A DNA stretch of 64,000 bases from NCBI RefSeq assembly GCF_900090045.1, contig NC_041787.1:826001-890000 (forward strand), read 5' to 3'. A program made the translations under genes and the position numbers. Position 1 is the stretch's first letter, and each line of letters begins with the position of its first letter. Origin of the DNA: Plasmodium malariae. Its lineage: Eukaryota; Apicomplexa; Aconoidasida; Haemosporida; Plasmodiidae. Below, in pieces: positions 62,159 to 64,000 of the stretch. The notes under the pieces are model-generated. The model did not search any database. It had not been told where the DNA came from and saw nothing but the letters and a program-made list of their open reading frames with translations.

Positions 62159-64000
62159 ATTTCAATCATATGCAGCAAAAAATCTTATCATATTTTCCTT
62201 AAAATAAAAATATACCTTTTGATTGACAATCTACCATTCAACAGAGTTTCGTATATACAAAAAATTTCATTGTTTTTATACTTTACAAATTACTCATAAT
62301 ATAGTTCTCATCATTTTTCTCGTGTATCTTTCATGTATGCATATTTAACATATTCTCATATGGAAATGTGCAAATTCTGTTTCTTCTTTTGTATCTCATT
62401 TTGTCCCTCAAAGTTTTCTTTTTACGCGATAGGCTGGTACTACTGACGTAACGGTATAAATGACCATAAACAAATAAATATACAAATATTTATATATATA
62501 TATATATATATACATACATTTATATATGTATGTATACATATATGTATACGTATATGCACATAAAAACACTTGTATATTTTTTTTCCCTTCTTTTTTCTTC
62601 TATCAATTGATGCTTCTTTCCAGTCAAAAAATATAGTTCATAAATAGCGTGGTATAATTGCAGCTTAAAGAAAGAGTTGACTTCGATTATTAGTAACGTT
62701 AATTGCAGGTGCAAATATTAAAATAATTTAGAAAGTTTTGGAAAAGCATTGAAAATGATCAGAAAAAAGATAAAAATTGCATTTTCGTTTATGTGCATGT
62801 GCAATTTGTGATTGCAAGTTTTGATAAATTTCTTTTACTTTTATCGAAAAAAAAAAAAAGAAAAAAGAAAAAAGAGGTAAGAACTTGAATTTATTTTATA
62901 TACATTGTTCTTACTGTTTTTACAAAATCAAAAAAATTGCAACAAAAAATTCAATCCATTTAGTGTAATCAAATCATTGACAAAGAGTTAATGTGCGGCA
63001 TCCTACCAGAATGTATGGATGTATTTACTTGTAAATCTGAACAAATATATAATTACGCATATTATAACATGTTTAAGTATTGGTAAAAATTTCTACATAT
63101 TTTAAGATATTTTTAAAATAAGTTAGACTATGCATTTCACACCTCCACTTGTCGAGACAGCGATTTCAAGTTGTTTCTTAATAAATAATGATTTTTTTTT
63201 AACATCACTGAATATTAAATATGAAGCAGTTTCTTTTAGGTTACGCTATTATGCTATACTTTGCTTTAATTTACTTTACCTTTTTCTTTTTCTTTTTCTT
63301 TTTTTTTTTTTTTTGTATCATTACTATAACAAAATTGGTGGCAAGTAAAAAAGTATTAAGAGAATGCTATTGTTAAACTATGGCCATAGTGCACACATTT
63401 CATATCAAACTCACTTTTTACAAATTATAACACAAGTATTTTACTGGAAAATTTACCATTACATAGTTTTTATTATGTATATCGTTATATTATAACCTTT
63501 TTTTTTTTTTTTTTGGCATTTTTTTAATTTTCCTTTTATTTAATTATATCTTTTTTTAAGTATTTTATTTTATTTTATTTTTTTTTTATTTTTTTGATAT
63601 GTTCCATTTATTTTTTTATTTTGTCTTGAGTAAGTCGTTATATGAAAATATATTTTATACATTTTCCCTTAGTGCAGTTTAATAACTTTAAAAATGTTAG
63701 TGAACACAATTTTTTCTTGTACATTGCTTTAATTGCAAAGTTAATGCGCATAACAGTTAAGCATTTTTTTGAAAAATAAAAATACTAAGTATATAATACA
63801 TAATATATGTATATATGTTTGTGAAGAAATTTATTATAATATTCATTTTTTGGCTATATTTATATAAAGGTATCTCTTTTTTTTTTTCTTTTTTTTTTTC
63901 CCCCCCCATCACGATGAGTAACAGAATATAAATTTTCTATACTTGCATATTTATGATATTGAAGTAAAGGAGAAAAAAGTAAAGGTGATGCAATGCAAGT
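62159..64000. other. Right-hand flank without a recognised gene
   Basis: This would be the upstream region of the minus-strand kinase gene. It has (AT)n at about 62490-62512, T tracts near 63299-63314 and 63500-63514, ATTTTATTTT repeats near 63563-63595, and C7 at 63901-63907 after a T-rich run. Frames at 62520-62714 and 63130-63348 are short and domain-free. Confidence 0.7.

Noticed and set aside
63130..63348. 72-codon plus-strand frame near the right edge
   Set aside because: Ends in a Phe/Leu run from a T tract; no domain and no visible splice partners.

Overview
The window is about 77% A+T, has long poly-A/T and (AT)n tracts between genes, short GT...AG introns, and Asn/Lys-rich low-complexity inserts inside otherwise conserved eukaryotic proteins. 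This is the nuclear genome of a malaria parasite (Plasmodium). From memory, the gene order (protein kinase, CAF16-like ABC protein, QTRT2-like protein, calmodulin, HOP, secreted protein, midasin, MetAP2, Tim17, MAM33, COX15) matches a conserved core stretch of P. falciparum chromosome 14. I cannot name the species from sequence alone. Nothing here looks like a subtelomere, a transposon or a recent transfer.

Layout, left to right. 3-641 (+): 3' end of a gene ending in a PIP-box, probably RNase H2 subunit B. 1700-2992 (-): COX15, heme A synthase. 4341-5991 (-): an unknown Plasmodium protein that I rebuilt from four exons. 6913-7671 (-): MAM33/p32. 9797-10285 (+): Tim17. 11925-13598 (-): methionine aminopeptidase 2. 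15294-38516 (+): midasin (Mdn1/Rea1), one uninterrupted 7740-codon frame. 40383-41803 (+): a four-exon gene with a signal peptide and a hydrophobic, GPI-signal-like C-terminus. 43005-44678 (-): HOP/Sti1. 48330-49238 (+): calmodulin, two exons. 50237-51436 (-): a queuine tRNA-ribosyltransferase accessory subunit that has lost its zinc cysteines. 52222-54078 (+): CAF16-type ABC ATPase in six exons. 54890-60886 (-): a very large orphan protein kinase, with candidate 5' exons up to 62158. 62159-64000: no gene recognised.

Functional themes. Three proteins are predicted mitochondrial (COX15, MAM33, Tim17). Midasin, MetAP2 and HOP serve ribosome assembly, nascent-chain processing and chaperoning. 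Calmodulin and the kinase are signalling proteins, and RNase H2B and QTRT2 act on nucleic acids. These are neighbours, not an operon: each gene has its own AT-rich flanks and orientations alternate. The divergent spacers (7672-9796, 13599-15293, 44679-48329, 51437-52221) are the likely two-way promoter regions. The convergent spacers are generally shorter.

The least-described items are the secreted/GPI-like gene, the unknown four-exon gene, the QTRT2 homologue without zinc ligands, the hidden 5' part of the kinase gene, and the variant MIDAS motif with degenerate AAA modules in midasin. I found no mobile element, CRISPR array, rRNA or tRNA. I did no covariance-model search, so small RNAs could be missed.
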